Shown: positions 8,213 through 17,234 of the stretch, one piece after another
How positions within the stretch are numbered: the first letter of the stretch is position 1
Layout of the letters: every line of letters begins with the position of its first letter
NCBI GenBank assembly: GCA_002722055.1
Contig: PBKD01000015.1
Span: 92,120-156,119, forward strand
Length of the DNA stretch: 64,000 nucleotides
Direction of reading: 5' to 3'
From: Rhodospirillaceae bacterium
Lineage (GTDB): Bacteria > Pseudomonadota > Alphaproteobacteria > SHVP01
Notes under the pieces: model-generated
Told to the model about the DNA's origin: nothing
The model's database searches: none
The model's input: the letters and a program-made list of their open reading frames with translations, nothing else
Made by a program: the position numbers and the translations under genes

Positions 8213-9652
8213 ATGGAAAAAGGACAAAACCTTATATCAGGCACCTGGGTAAACTCTAAGTCTGAGGATATTATTCAACTAATTAATCCATCCGATGGGG
8301 GTAATTTTGCCTCAATTCCGCGTTCAGGTGCAATAGATATCGATTTAGCTGCAAAATCAGCAAGGAGGGCATTTGATAAACATTGGTCAAAAACCCCAGC
8401 TTTTGAGAGAGGTAAATATCTTCAGAAGATAAGCAATAAAATATATGAGTCAATTGATGAACTTGCTATAATTGAGTCAAAAGATACAGGTAAACCTTTA
8501 AAGCAGAGCAGGGTTGATGCCCAAGTTGCCGCAAGGTATTTTGAATTTTATGCTGGAGCTGCGGATAAAATTCATGGAGAAGTGATTCCTTCACAACAGG
8601 GTATCAATTCATTTACTAAAAGAGAACCGCATGGGGTCACAGGTCATATAATTCCATGGAATTATCCTTTGCAAATGGGTTCAAGAACATTTGCTGCATC
8701 ATTAGCTGCAGGTAATTGTGTAGTAATAAAACCAGCGGAAGAAGCTTGTCTTTCTGTTTTAAAAATTGCTAATTTTGCCATAGAACTCGGTTTACCACCT
8801 GATGTTATAAACATTGTTACAGGTTATGGTGATGAAACAGGAGCCTATTTATGTAAGCACAGAGATATAGATCATGTATGTTTTACTGGTTCTCCGGAAG
8901 TAGGTTCTTTAGTTCAACAAAATGTTGCACTTTCAAATAAGAGTTGCACAATGGAATTAGGAGGTAAATCACCCCATATTGTTTTTTCTGATTGCGATTT
9001 AGAGAATGCTATGCCAGTGATTCTAAATTCAATTATTCAAAATTCTGGTCAAACATGTTCTGCTGGAAGTAGATTGATTATTGATAAAGATATAAAAGAA
9101 AAGTTCTTAAATTTGTTTACAGAAAAATTTTCAAACCTTTTAGTTGGGAGTTCAGATATGGATTTAGATATGGGCCCCCTTATTAGTGAAACACAAAAAA
9201 ATCGTGTGTTGAGTTTTTATGATAAGGCAAAAAAAGATAGTATCCCTATTCTAGCCTCAGGATCTATTTCAGAACAAGTTTCAAAAAATGGCTTTTATGT
9301 AAATCCATTATTACTCGGTCCTGTACCAGTTAATAGTACACTAGCTACAGATGAAATTTTTGGTCCTTATCTTTGTGTTATTCCTTTTTCAAATGAAGAT
9401 GAAGCTGTATCAATAGCAAATGGAACTGATTATGGTTTAACTGCAGGAATATGGACTAAAGATGGATCCCGACAAATGAGAGTTGCAAACTCTTTAAAAT
9501 GTGGTCAGGTTTTTATTAATTGTTATGGAGCCGGTGGGGGTGTAGAAATTCCTTTCGGTGGTATGAAAAAATCAGGTTTTGGAAGAGAAAAAGGTATGGA
9601 AGGCTTGAGAGAGTTAACAGTATGTAAGACAATAGTTCAGAAATTTAATTAA
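8213..9652 (+). CDS. NAD(P)-dependent aldehyde dehydrogenase
   Basis: A 479-residue cytoplasmic aldehyde dehydrogenase oxidising an aldehyde to a carboxylate with NAD(P)+. The catalytic set is complete: Asn150 in P-W-N-Y-P, Lys173 in V-I-K-P-A, Glu248 in M-E-L-G-G-K, nucleophile Cys282 in S-G-Q-T-C-S-A, and the C-terminal E-I-F-G-P and P-F-G-G-M-K-K-S-G-F-G-R-E motifs. The start is preceded by AAGAGAAGAA. It sits 16 bp upstream of an SDR dehydrogenase, so the pair probably forms an alcohol-aldehyde-acid oxidation unit. Betaine-aldehyde-like substrates are plausible from overall likeness but not proven. Confidence 0.93.
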   Translation: MEKGQNLISGTWVNSKSEDIIQLINPSDGGNFASIPRSGAIDIDLAAKSARRAFDKHWSKTPAFERGKYLQKISNKIYESIDELAIIESKDTGKPLKQSRVDAQVAARYFEFYAGAADKIHGEVIPSQQGINSFTKREPHGVTGHIIPWNYPLQMGSRTFAASLAAGNCVVIKPAEEACLSVLKIANFAIELGLPPDVINIVTGYGDETGAYLCKHRDIDHVCFTGSPEVGSLVQQNVALSNKSCTMELGGKSPHIVFSDCDLENAMPVILNSIIQNSGQTCSAGSRLIIDKDIKEKFLNLFTEKFSNLLVGSSDMDLDMGPLISETQKNRVLSFYDKAKKDSIPILASGSISEQVSKNGFYVNPLLLGPVPVNSTLATDEIFGPYLCVIPFSNEDEAVSIANGTDYGLTAGIWTKDGSRQMRVANSLKCGQVFINCYGAGGGVEIPFGGMKKSGFGREKGMEGLRELTVCKTIVQKFN

Positions 9653-9668
9653 AATAGGTTGGTTATAA

Positions 9669-10430
9669 ATGAAATTAAAAAATAAAGTATCAATTATTAC
9701 AGGGGCAGCGTCTGGATTTGGTAAAGGTATAGCTGAATTATTTGCAAAAGAGGGGTCTAAAGTAATTATAGCTGACATAAATGAAATTTCTGGGCGTAAA
9801 GTTGCAGACCAAATAAATAATTTGGGTGGAATAGCAGAGTATATAAAAACCGATGTATCTAAAAAAGAGTCAATGAAAAATTTAATTGATTGTACCAGTG
9901 ATATATTTGGATGTCTTGATATTTTAGTCAGTAATGCTGGTTGGTCATATACTAATAAACCTTCTACAGAAGTTACTGAAAAGGAATTAGACAAACTTTA
10001 TAATATAAATGTAAAGTCTCTTTTTTTTGGAACAGTCTTTGCAGTTGATTTGATGAAAAAGAATAGTAAAGGTGGCGTGCTAATTAATATAGCGTCAACA
10101 GCAGCTGTTAGGCCCAGACCAAATTTAACTTGGTATAATGCAACCAAAGGAGCAGCTGTGACTATTACGAAATCTCTAGCTATTGAGTTGGCGGGTGATG
10201 GGATAAGGGTATGTGCAATTAACCCTGTAATAGGAGAAACTGGGATGCTTGAAACATTTATGGGGATGCCTGATACACCAAAAAATAGAGAAAAATTTAT
10301 GCAAACTATACCCCTAGGGAGGTTTAGTAAGCCAAGTGATATTGCTAATGCTGCTTTGTTTTTAGCTAATGATGATTCAAATTTTATAACTGGTGTATGT
10401 TTAGAAGTTGATGGTGGAAGGTGCGTCTAA
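9669..10430 (+). CDS. Short-chain dehydrogenase/reductase (classical SDR)
   Basis: A 253-residue classical SDR. The NAD(P)-binding motif is TGAASGFG (11-18), followed by S-N-A-G (88-91) and the catalytic triad Ser143, Tyr156 and Lys160 (Y-N-A-T-K). An acidic residue at the end of beta-2 (I-I-A-D, residue 36) suggests NAD(H) preference. It is downstream of the ALDH gene in the same operon and probably supplies or consumes that enzyme's aldehyde or a related alcohol. It ends 2 bp before the convergent phosphoesterase gene. The exact substrate is not readable. Confidence 0.9.
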   Translation: MKLKNKVSIITGAASGFGKGIAELFAKEGSKVIIADINEISGRKVADQINNLGGIAEYIKTDVSKKESMKNLIDCTSDIFGCLDILVSNAGWSYTNKPSTEVTEKELDKLYNINVKSLFFGTVFAVDLMKKNSKGGVLINIASTAAVRPRPNLTWYNATKGAAVTITKSLAIELAGDGIRVCAINPVIGETGMLETFMGMPDTPKNREKFMQTIPLGRFSKPSDIANAALFLANDDSNFITGVCLEVDGGRCV

Positions 10431-10432
10431 AA

Positions 10433-11299
10433 CTATTTTTCAAATTTATCAAACTCTAATTTAGCTTTAGTAAAATATTTTTTAAATTTATTAATATCCT
10501 TAACTTCGGAATTTACATAACTCTTACTTTTTTCAATATAACAAATATGAGAAGTTAATCCATTTCCTTTACTCCAATGATGTAATGAGAATGCTGATGG
10601 TTCATTGTTGATATGTAAAAATTTATTTCCCTTTATATCTAATTCAATTTGGTGTGCAGTGCTTGGAGCTATATGTCCAAATGTTCCAGCCCATTTTTTT
10701 TGTATTGATCTGTGAACATGCCCTGCAAGAATAGCTTCGATATTTGTATAACTTTCAATTATTTGTTTTAATTTTTTTCTACCTTTTAATCCAATAGCAT
10801 CCATCCACCAAATCCCACTATCAAATGGTGGATGATGAAGGAAAATAATAATTGGCTTATCTTTATTTTGAAATAATATTTCTTTTAGCCATTTTATTCT
10901 TTCTTCACATACTTCACCCTCAGGTTTTCCTTCTACTAGAGTGTCTATAAAAATTAAGAATACTGGTAAATTATTTTTAGTATAGCAAAAAAATTTATTA
11001 TTATATAAATATTTTTGATTAGAAAATATCTTAATCAGGTTTTCTCTTTTATCGTGGTTACCTGGTATCATAAGAACTTTAGGAATAGATTTAGAAATAA
11101 TTTTTTGGAGAACCTTATATTCGCTTATATATCCATTATCTGTTAGGTCTCCCGTAGCAACTACTAAATCAATTTTGGGTTCAAAACTATTTATCTTATT
11201 AATGGTCTTTTCAAGCTGTATATTATTTAAATTATTTTGACTTTCATTATTAACAATATGCATATCTGATATTTGAGCGATAAAAAATTCATTTTTCAT
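10433..11299 (-). CDS. Calcineurin-like metallophosphoesterase (CpdA-like)
   Basis: A 288-residue dinuclear metallophosphoesterase. All five metal-site motifs are present: D-M-H (12-14), G-D-L-T-D-N-G (50-56), G-N-H-D (80-83), H-H-P-P (155-158) and G-H-V-H (193-196). The D-x-H...GD...GNHD...GHxH order and size fit class III cyclic nucleotide phosphodiesterase-type (CpdA/ICC) or phospholipase D-like phosphodiesterases. No signal peptide is seen, so it is probably cytoplasmic. It is a single gene convergent with the SDR and divergent from the alpha/beta hydrolase. Function beyond phosphodiester hydrolysis is uncertain. Confidence 0.87.
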   Translation of the reverse strand: MKNEFFIAQISDMHIVNNESQNNLNNIQLEKTINKINSFEPKIDLVVATGDLTDNGYISEYKVLQKIISKSIPKVLMIPGNHDKRENLIKIFSNQKYLYNNKFFCYTKNNLPVFLIFIDTLVEGKPEGEVCEERIKWLKEILFQNKDKPIIIFLHHPPFDSGIWWMDAIGLKGRKKLKQIIESYTNIEAILAGHVHRSIQKKWAGTFGHIAPSTAHQIELDIKGNKFLHINNEPSAFSLHHWSKGNGLTSHICYIEKSKSYVNSEVKDINKFKKYFTKAKLEFDKFEK

Positions 11300-11477
11300 A
11301 ATTAGATCTTTTTGTATAAAATAAATTATTTTGGTTAGTGCAAGGAATAATGATATAACCTTTAAAGTGTATATATTATATTATTCTAGAGGAAAAAGAT
11401 ATTTAATTTATATTATTATTGAGAACAAAATATTTTTACTTTAAGATATGATTGTTATTTAATTAAAGGTGGAACTT

Positions 11478-12269
11478 ATGAAACTTTATGAAGCAAATAT
11501 ATCAAATACTTCTCTAAAATATTTTAAAATAGGGAAGGGTAAGCCTTTAGTATATATTCCTTCTTTTGAAGGTTTTTTGCATACACATAGTATAAAAGAA
11601 CTTTCTAAATCTTTTGAAATATTTATTCCTCTAATTCCAGGTATATTTAATACGCCAAAAATTGATGGCTATGATTCAATTGAGGATCTCTCAGATTTAT
11701 TTATAGAGTTTATAGAGCAAATAGAATATGAAAAAGTTGATTTAATTGGTTATTCACTAGGTGGGTATTTAGCTTCATGGATTGCAGTAAAAAAATCAGA
11801 TATTATTGATCAATTAGTTTTGATATCACCTTTAGGTTTTAATTTGAATGATAAAAGAATAGAATTAGATAAACAAAGTTTTGAAAAATTAGTATATAAA
11901 TACTCAGACGGTTTTGAAGCTTTAAAAAATAACGAAAATATTGTTACACAAAGTCATCTAGATCTTTATAAGTACCAAAAATTAGATGAAAAACTCTTAG
12001 AACAATTATCTTCTCTAAAAAATCTCACTTTAATTCTTATTGGTAATGATGACCCGATTGTTCCATCAATTTCTGGACAAATGATTAAAGAGAAAATAGA
12101 ACATTCCTATTTTATTTATGTCTATGACTCTGGCCATGGTATAGAAATTGATCAACCAGATAGAGTTGCAAACTTATTGTCTGATTTTTTAATGAGGGGT
12201 CAAGCATTTATAGTGAACTGGGGCGGAAGAGATGAGACTGAAGCACCAACCAGAGAAATGGCAAATTAA
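11478..12269 (+). CDS. Alpha/beta hydrolase
   Basis: A 263-residue alpha/beta-hydrolase-fold enzyme. The nucleophile elbow is G-Y-S-L-G-G (Ser about 93), the acid is in I-G-N-D-D-P-I-V, and the catalytic His is in D-S-G-H-G-I-E. I use the ATG at 11478 because AAAGGTGG lies 5 bases upstream; an alternative GTG at 11469 is inside that ribosome site. The last 20 residues (after L-S-D-F-L) are an unusual polar tail. It is followed after 23 bp by a large Fe-S flavin oxidoreductase and a GST on the same strand, suggesting a ring or ester degradation operon. Confidence 0.85.
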   Translation: MKLYEANISNTSLKYFKIGKGKPLVYIPSFEGFLHTHSIKELSKSFEIFIPLIPGIFNTPKIDGYDSIEDLSDLFIEFIEQIEYEKVDLIGYSLGGYLASWIAVKKSDIIDQLVLISPLGFNLNDKRIELDKQSFEKLVYKYSDGFEALKNNENIVTQSHLDLYKYQKLDEKLLEQLSSLKNLTLILIGNDDPIVPSISGQMIKEKIEHSYFIYVYDSGHGIEIDQPDRVANLLSDFLMRGQAFIVNWGGRDETEAPTREMAN

Positions 12270-12292
12270 ATTATTAGGTATAAGTAAAAAAG

Positions 12293-14275
12293 TTGACTGA
12301 TAGCGAATATCCAAATCTCTTTTCAAATTTTGAGTTAGCTGGAAATACTCTTAAAAATAGAATAATTCACTCAGCTATGTCGACAAGATTTGCAAAGAAT
12401 GGTGATGTGACTGAAGAGCTAATAAATTATCATAGAAGTCGAGCACAAGGTGGTGCGGCAATACTAATTGCAGAGCCTTTAGCCATGAGAAGAGATCAAG
12501 CCTCTAACACTAGAGTTAGAGTATTTGATCAAAATAATTTAGATAAATTAAAAGTGTGGTCAGAATCAATTAGAAAACATGACTCGTATTTGCTAACTCA
12601 AATTCAAGAGCCAGGTCGAGGTCATCATAAGTCTGGTAGAAAAATTAAAGCGATTGGTCCCTCCTCACTTCCTGACGATTTAAGTTGGACAGTCCCAGAG
12701 GCTTTGGAAAAAGATGCAATTTATCAAATGATTGATGATTTTATTTTATCTTCAAAGAAATTAATGTCTGCTGGTTTTAGTGGTGTAGAAATTTCAGCAG
12801 GTCATGGGCATATTTTTCATCAATTTTTATCACCCTGGTCAAATCATAGAAATGATGATTTTGGAGGAAACATTGAAAATAGAGTCAAAATTTTGATAGA
12901 TCTTATTTCAGGTATAAGATCAGCCTGTTCTAAAAATTTTATTATTGGTCTTAGATTGCCTGGGGATGATTTTGTTGAGGGTGGCATTGATGAAACTGAG
13001 TCCTCTCTTATAACTGACTTAATTTCTTTAAAAACAAAAGTTGATTTTTTTTGTTGGGTTCAAGGTGGGCATCATAGATCTCTAGAAATGCATTTACCAG
13101 ATATGCATTTTCCAAGGGGTACTTATCTACCATTAATAAAAAGATTAAAAAATAGTACAAATGGGGTTCCTGTTGCAGCAGTTGGAAGGATATTAGAGCC
13201 AGTTCAAGCAGAAACTTTAATTTCAGATGGTATTGCTGAGTTAGTAATGTTAGGTCGCACATTAGTAACTGATGCTGCATGGGGCTTAAAATCATTACAA
13301 AACCGGGATAACGATATTAGGAAATGTGTTTCGTGTAATAATTGTTGGGGTGTCATTAATCAAGATCAACCTTTGCAATGTGATAATAATCCGAGGGTTG
13401 GTTTTGAGAATGAAATCGATTGGCTTCCTGAAAAGTCAATAAAAAAGAAGAAAGTTGTTATCGTTGGAGGAGGTATATCAGGGTTAGAGGCAGCTTGGGT
13501 TTCTGCTGCCAAAGGCCATGATGTAACTCTATTTTCTTCCTCTGACGAATTAGGAGGTAAATGTAAATTAAATGCAACTATTCCAGGTTGTGAGACATTA
13601 AGTTCAATTTATGATTACCAAAAAGTAATGATCTCAAAATTTAATGTTGATATAAGATTGAATTGGTTTGCTACCTCAAAAGATGTTCTAGATTTAAAAC
13701 CAGAAGAAATTATTATTGCCACAGGTGGTAAAATGTTGTGGCCTTCATCATTGCCTGAACAATACAAAAATGATGGAATTATTCTAGATTTAAGAGATGT
13801 AACTTCAAACTTTCTTTCAGTAAAATCAAGAGTTGGAGGAAATCTGGTTATTTATGATGCTGATGGAATGGATGGTACATATTCTGCAGCAGAATACCTT
13901 AATTCTTTTTTTGATAAAGTTTTTATTATTACTGAAAGGGAATTAATTGGAAGAGATGAACCTGTTGTTAGAACACAGAGTATTTTAAGAAGGGTATATA
14001 ATGCAGGTATTGAAATAATTTCTTTATCTATTCCATCAAAAAAATCAAACTTTGAGAATGGTTTATTTGTATATAAAAATGTAATTACAAATAAAGAAGA
14101 TATAATTGAAGATGTTAGTTTATTTACTTATTCAACTCAAAGAGAGCCGGATCAGTTATTATATAAAAAATTAAAAAACCATATCAAAAATATTTATCTA
14201 ATTGGGGATGCTTGTATCCCAAGGTCAACTATGATAAGTGTTCAGCAGGGTCATTATTTAGCTAATACATTATAA
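12293..14275 (+). CDS. FMN/FAD/4Fe-4S NADH:flavin oxidoreductase (2,4-dienoyl-CoA reductase / trimethylamine dehydrogenase family)
   Basis: A 660-residue multidomain flavoenzyme. Residues ~5-335 form an Old Yellow Enzyme TIM barrel (FMN), with the S-A-G-H-G-H-I-F-H-Q-F-L-S-P segment (168-181) and E-N-R. A C-x2-C-x2-C-x11-C set (Cys345, 348, 351, 363) would ligate one 4Fe-4S cluster. Then comes a Rossmann FAD domain with V-G-G-G-I-S-G-L-E-A-A (391-401). Relatives reduce dienoyl-CoA esters or demethylate amines, moving electrons NAD(P)H-FAD-FeS-FMN. The start is TTG, with no nearby ATG. It lies between an alpha/beta hydrolase and an Xi-class GST. Confidence 0.9.
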   Translation: MTDSEYPNLFSNFELAGNTLKNRIIHSAMSTRFAKNGDVTEELINYHRSRAQGGAAILIAEPLAMRRDQASNTRVRVFDQNNLDKLKVWSESIRKHDSYLLTQIQEPGRGHHKSGRKIKAIGPSSLPDDLSWTVPEALEKDAIYQMIDDFILSSKKLMSAGFSGVEISAGHGHIFHQFLSPWSNHRNDDFGGNIENRVKILIDLISGIRSACSKNFIIGLRLPGDDFVEGGIDETESSLITDLISLKTKVDFFCWVQGGHHRSLEMHLPDMHFPRGTYLPLIKRLKNSTNGVPVAAVGRILEPVQAETLISDGIAELVMLGRTLVTDAAWGLKSLQNRDNDIRKCVSCNNCWGVINQDQPLQCDNNPRVGFENEIDWLPEKSIKKKKVVIVGGGISGLEAAWVSAAKGHDVTLFSSSDELGGKCKLNATIPGCETLSSIYDYQKVMISKFNVDIRLNWFATSKDVLDLKPEEIIIATGGKMLWPSSLPEQYKNDGIILDLRDVTSNFLSVKSRVGGNLVIYDADGMDGTYSAAEYLNSFFDKVFIITERELIGRDEPVVRTQSILRRVYNAGIEIISLSIPSKKSNFENGLFVYKNVITNKEDIIEDVSLFTYSTQREPDQLLYKKLKNHIKNIYLIGDACIPRSTMISVQQGHYLANTL

Positions 14276-14286
14276 AAGAGTTGTTA

Positions 14287-15213
14287 ATGGGAAGATTAAT
14301 TGATGGTAAGTGGTATTCGGGAGATGTTAATACCAGTGGAACCAAGGGTGATTATAAAAGAGTACCCAGAACATTTTTAAATTTTATTGATAAAGAGGGT
14401 ATGTTTTCTCCTGAATTAAATAGGTATCATTTATATGTAAGTTATGCCTGTCCATGGGCGCATAGAACTTTAATTATGAGAAAGCTGAAAAGCTTAGAAG
14501 ATTTTATTTCTGTGAGTGTAGTAAGCCCAGAGATGATGGAAGAAGGTTGGAAATTTGATGATAAAATTAGTGGATCAACTGTTGATCATTTATACAATTG
14601 TAAAAATTTATCTGAAATTTATCAGAAAGCAGATAATAATATATCAACTACAGTTACTGTACCCATTTTATGGGATAAGAAAAACGAAACAATTGTAAAT
14701 AACGAATCTTCTCAAATAATTAGAATATTTAATTCTGCTTTTAATCATTTAACAAATAATAATATTGATTTTTATCCTAAAGATTTAAGATCTGAAATTG
14801 ATAAAATTAATGAGGAAATCTATCATAATATAAATAATGGTGTTTATAAAACTGGTTTTGCTAAAAATCAGGAATCATATAATGTTGCAGTAAAAAATTT
14901 GTTCGAATCACTTGATAAGGTGGAAAGAGTTCTTGAGGGAAGGGATTTTTTAATAGGAAATAATATGACTGAAGCAGATATAAGGCTTTTACCAACTTTA
15001 ATTCGATTTGATTCTGTTTATTTTATTCACTTTAAATGTAGTATAAGAAGAATTAGTGAATACAAAAATATATCAAGGTATTTAAATAAAAACCTCAGAA
15101 TAGAAGCAATCAAAAATACAACTAATGAATTTCATATAAAGAGACATTATTATTTCTCTCACAGGATGTTAAATCCTTATGGAATTATTCCGCAAACATC
15201 CTATTCATCCTAA
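14287..15213 (+). CDS. Xi-class glutathione S-transferase (glutathionyl-hydroquinone reductase, YqjG/EcfH-like)
   Basis: A 308-residue Xi-class GST, larger than usual GSTs. The thioredoxin-fold domain carries the diagnostic C-P-W-A-H-R motif (catalytic Cys about residue 55), and the helical domain has the G-x-x-M-T-E-A-D-I-R-L motif. Xi enzymes reduce glutathionyl-hydroquinones. I choose the ATG at 14287, 7 nt after AAAAGAG, over a TTG at 14281. It is 11 bp after the flavin oxidoreductase gene, so the two are co-transcribed and could act on a common quinone-like or electrophilic substrate. It ends 2 bp before the convergent esterase. Confidence 0.87.
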   Translation: MGRLIDGKWYSGDVNTSGTKGDYKRVPRTFLNFIDKEGMFSPELNRYHLYVSYACPWAHRTLIMRKLKSLEDFISVSVVSPEMMEEGWKFDDKISGSTVDHLYNCKNLSEIYQKADNNISTTVTVPILWDKKNETIVNNESSQIIRIFNSAFNHLTNNNIDFYPKDLRSEIDKINEEIYHNINNGVYKTGFAKNQESYNVAVKNLFESLDKVERVLEGRDFLIGNNMTEADIRLLPTLIRFDSVYFIHFKCSIRRISEYKNISRYLNKNLRIEAIKNTTNEFHIKRHYYFSHRMLNPYGIIPQTSYSS

Positions 15214-15215
15214 CT

Positions 15216-16364
15216 TTATAAAACATTATATATTGTATCAATTATTTTCTTCCCTCTTGGTCCAAGTTCCATTTTATCATGCATGAGATTAGGAGTGTAT
15301 CCAAAGGCGATATTTGCTTCTAGGTCAGAAAATCCAAATGAACCTCCTGCTCCCCAGTGACCAAAAGATTTTGGGTTTGGACCCATAGGAAAAACTGGAC
15401 AATTTATTTCGTATCCTAAAGCAAGTTTTATTGGAGAACCAATAATTGGATCATTTCCCTTGCTTTCACATTGAAACTTTATAGCAGTATCTCTAGTTTT
15501 TTTACTAATAACTTTGTAGCCGTTATATTGACCATCATTCCTCAACATCTCAAATAAATTTGCTATTGACCTAGCATTACCATGCCCTTGACCAGAACCA
15601 ACTTCTCCTCCTCGCCAGTTTGAAGAGTTGAAATCTTCATTTTTATCAAAACCTTGCATAGATTTAGCAAAAATTGAGTTTTTATCTTTCATTGGTTCTT
15701 CAAGAAATTCTTCACCTGCAGCTTTTCGATACACATTTGCTACTCTTTGTAGTTCATGAGGGAGTAAAGAAAAATTAAAATCAATATTAAGTAAATCAGA
15801 AAAATTTTTGCGATTAAATTCTGATAGTCTTAGTCCACTTACCTTTTGTATCAGTCCACCTACTAAATATCCATATGTCATGTTTAAATAGACAGGTTTT
15901 TTACAAGGTTCCCAATTAGGTTTTGTATTTTCAATTGCTTCTATCATCAAATCCCAATTGTATAAGTCGCCATAACTTAATTCTTTATCTACATAGGTAA
16001 TAGCGCAAGTGTGATCAAATAGATTTCTAACAAGTATTTCATTTTTACCAAATTTACCAAAATTTTTCCAATAAGCAGCAACAGGTTTATCTAAGTCTAT
16101 TTGCTTTCTATCTAATAAAATATGACCCAATGTGGATACCAATGCTTTTGATACTGAAAAGGTTGATACTATGGTATCATGTTGCCAAGGAATTTTATTT
16201 TCTTTATTTGCCCATCCCCCCCAAATATCAATTACTTTCTTGCCATCTAAATATAAAGTAATAGCACAACCTTCTTCGTCATTATTAATAAGCAGATCAT
16301 CAACAACCTCTTTTATAACCCTAAACTTATAATCTACATAACCAGAACAAATAGGTTTTTCCAT
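15216..16364 (-). CDS. Serine beta-lactamase-like hydrolase/esterase (class C fold, EstB type)
   Basis: A 382-residue penicillin-binding-protein-fold serine hydrolase. The S-x-x-K motif is S-V-S-K (Ser70-Lys73), a Y-G-Y tyrosine motif occurs near residue 166, and H-W-G-A-G-G-S-F-G near the C terminus replaces the K-T-G box, as in EstB-type esterases. No signal peptide is visible, so it is likely a cytoplasmic esterase or amidase and not a resistance beta-lactamase. It is a single gene convergent with the GST and divergent from the PhyH dioxygenase with a 90-bp AT-rich spacer. Substrate unknown. Confidence 0.87.
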   Translation of the reverse strand: MEKPICSGYVDYKFRVIKEVVDDLLINNDEEGCAITLYLDGKKVIDIWGGWANKENKIPWQHDTIVSTFSVSKALVSTLGHILLDRKQIDLDKPVAAYWKNFGKFGKNEILVRNLFDHTCAITYVDKELSYGDLYNWDLMIEAIENTKPNWEPCKKPVYLNMTYGYLVGGLIQKVSGLRLSEFNRKNFSDLLNIDFNFSLLPHELQRVANVYRKAAGEEFLEEPMKDKNSIFAKSMQGFDKNEDFNSSNWRGGEVGSGQGHGNARSIANLFEMLRNDGQYNGYKVISKKTRDTAIKFQCESKGNDPIIGSPIKLALGYEINCPVFPMGPNPKSFGHWGAGGSFGFSDLEANIAFGYTPNLMHDKMELGPRGKKIIDTIYNVL

Positions 16365-16454
16365 AAGATTTTTCTTTAAAATAAGTATTGAAATATTATA
16401 GTATTATATTTATAATTCTCATTTTACCTAATTAAATTTAATTTAATAGCAATT

Positions 16455-17234
16455 ATGAAAATTTCAGACAAAGATATTAGTAATTTTAATAAAAATGGCT
16501 TCCTTTTTTTTCCTGAACTTTTTTCAAAAAATGAGGTAAGCAAACTTAAATCAGCAGTTAACAGGGTAATAAAAATTCCTGGTGAAAATATTACACCTGA
16601 ATTTAACAGTGACAAAGTACGTATGATTCATGGAGCTCATGATTATGATACGACTTTTTCTATATTATGTAAACATCCTAGGATAATTGAACCAGCTGAA
16701 CAATTATTAGATGATAAAATTTATATCCATCAGTCTAGGCTTAATTTTAATTATGGTTTTGGCACAGGAGGTTTTTACTGGCATCAAGATTATGCGACTT
16801 GGAAAGAAATTGATGGTTTACCTGAAGCTAGAGCTTTAATGATAGCAATTTTTATAGATGAAGTTACTCCAGTAAACGGTCCTCTAATGTTTATCCCTGG
16901 TTCTCATTTATTTGGCGTTCTTGATGATTTTGAACCTATAAAAGACTCTACAGGAAATGTATTAATGAGATTGAGCTCACGAAAGCTATCAGAATTAACT
17001 GAAGAAAATGGTATTGAAATTGGGACAGGTCCAGCAGGTTCTGTATTAATAATGCATTGTAACTTAGTTCATGGTTCTACTGAAAATATATCTGCACAAA
17101 GTAGAACTCTATTTTATGCTAATGTAAATGCAATAAAAAATAAGCAAACAACATTTGCAAGAGAAAAATTCCATGCTGGTCGGAATTTTGATCCTATTAA
17201 TTGTACTGAGGATTATTCTCTAGATATGATTTAA
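16455..17234 (+). CDS. Phytanoyl-CoA dioxygenase family protein, EctD-like
   Basis: A 259-residue Fe(II)/2-oxoglutarate dioxygenase. The iron triad is His110 and Asp112 in W-H-Q-D and His206 in L-V-H-G, with Arg217 for 2-oxoglutarate. The region I-H-Q-S-R-L-N-F, then F-Y-W-H-Q-D-Y-A-T-W, D-G-L-P, then N-G-P-L-M-F-I-P-G-S-H closely follows ectoine hydroxylase, but key EctD signature positions differ (Q for S, A for E) and no ectABC genes are here. Hydroxylation of a small zwitterionic or amino-acid-like substrate is a reasonable inference. Its stop overlaps the convergent methyltransferase gene by 4 bp. Confidence 0.85.
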   Translation: MKISDKDISNFNKNGFLFFPELFSKNEVSKLKSAVNRVIKIPGENITPEFNSDKVRMIHGAHDYDTTFSILCKHPRIIEPAEQLLDDKIYIHQSRLNFNYGFGTGGFYWHQDYATWKEIDGLPEARALMIAIFIDEVTPVNGPLMFIPGSHLFGVLDDFEPIKDSTGNVLMRLSSRKLSELTEENGIEIGTGPAGSVLIMHCNLVHGSTENISAQSRTLFYANVNAIKNKQTTFAREKFHAGRNFDPINCTEDYSLDMI

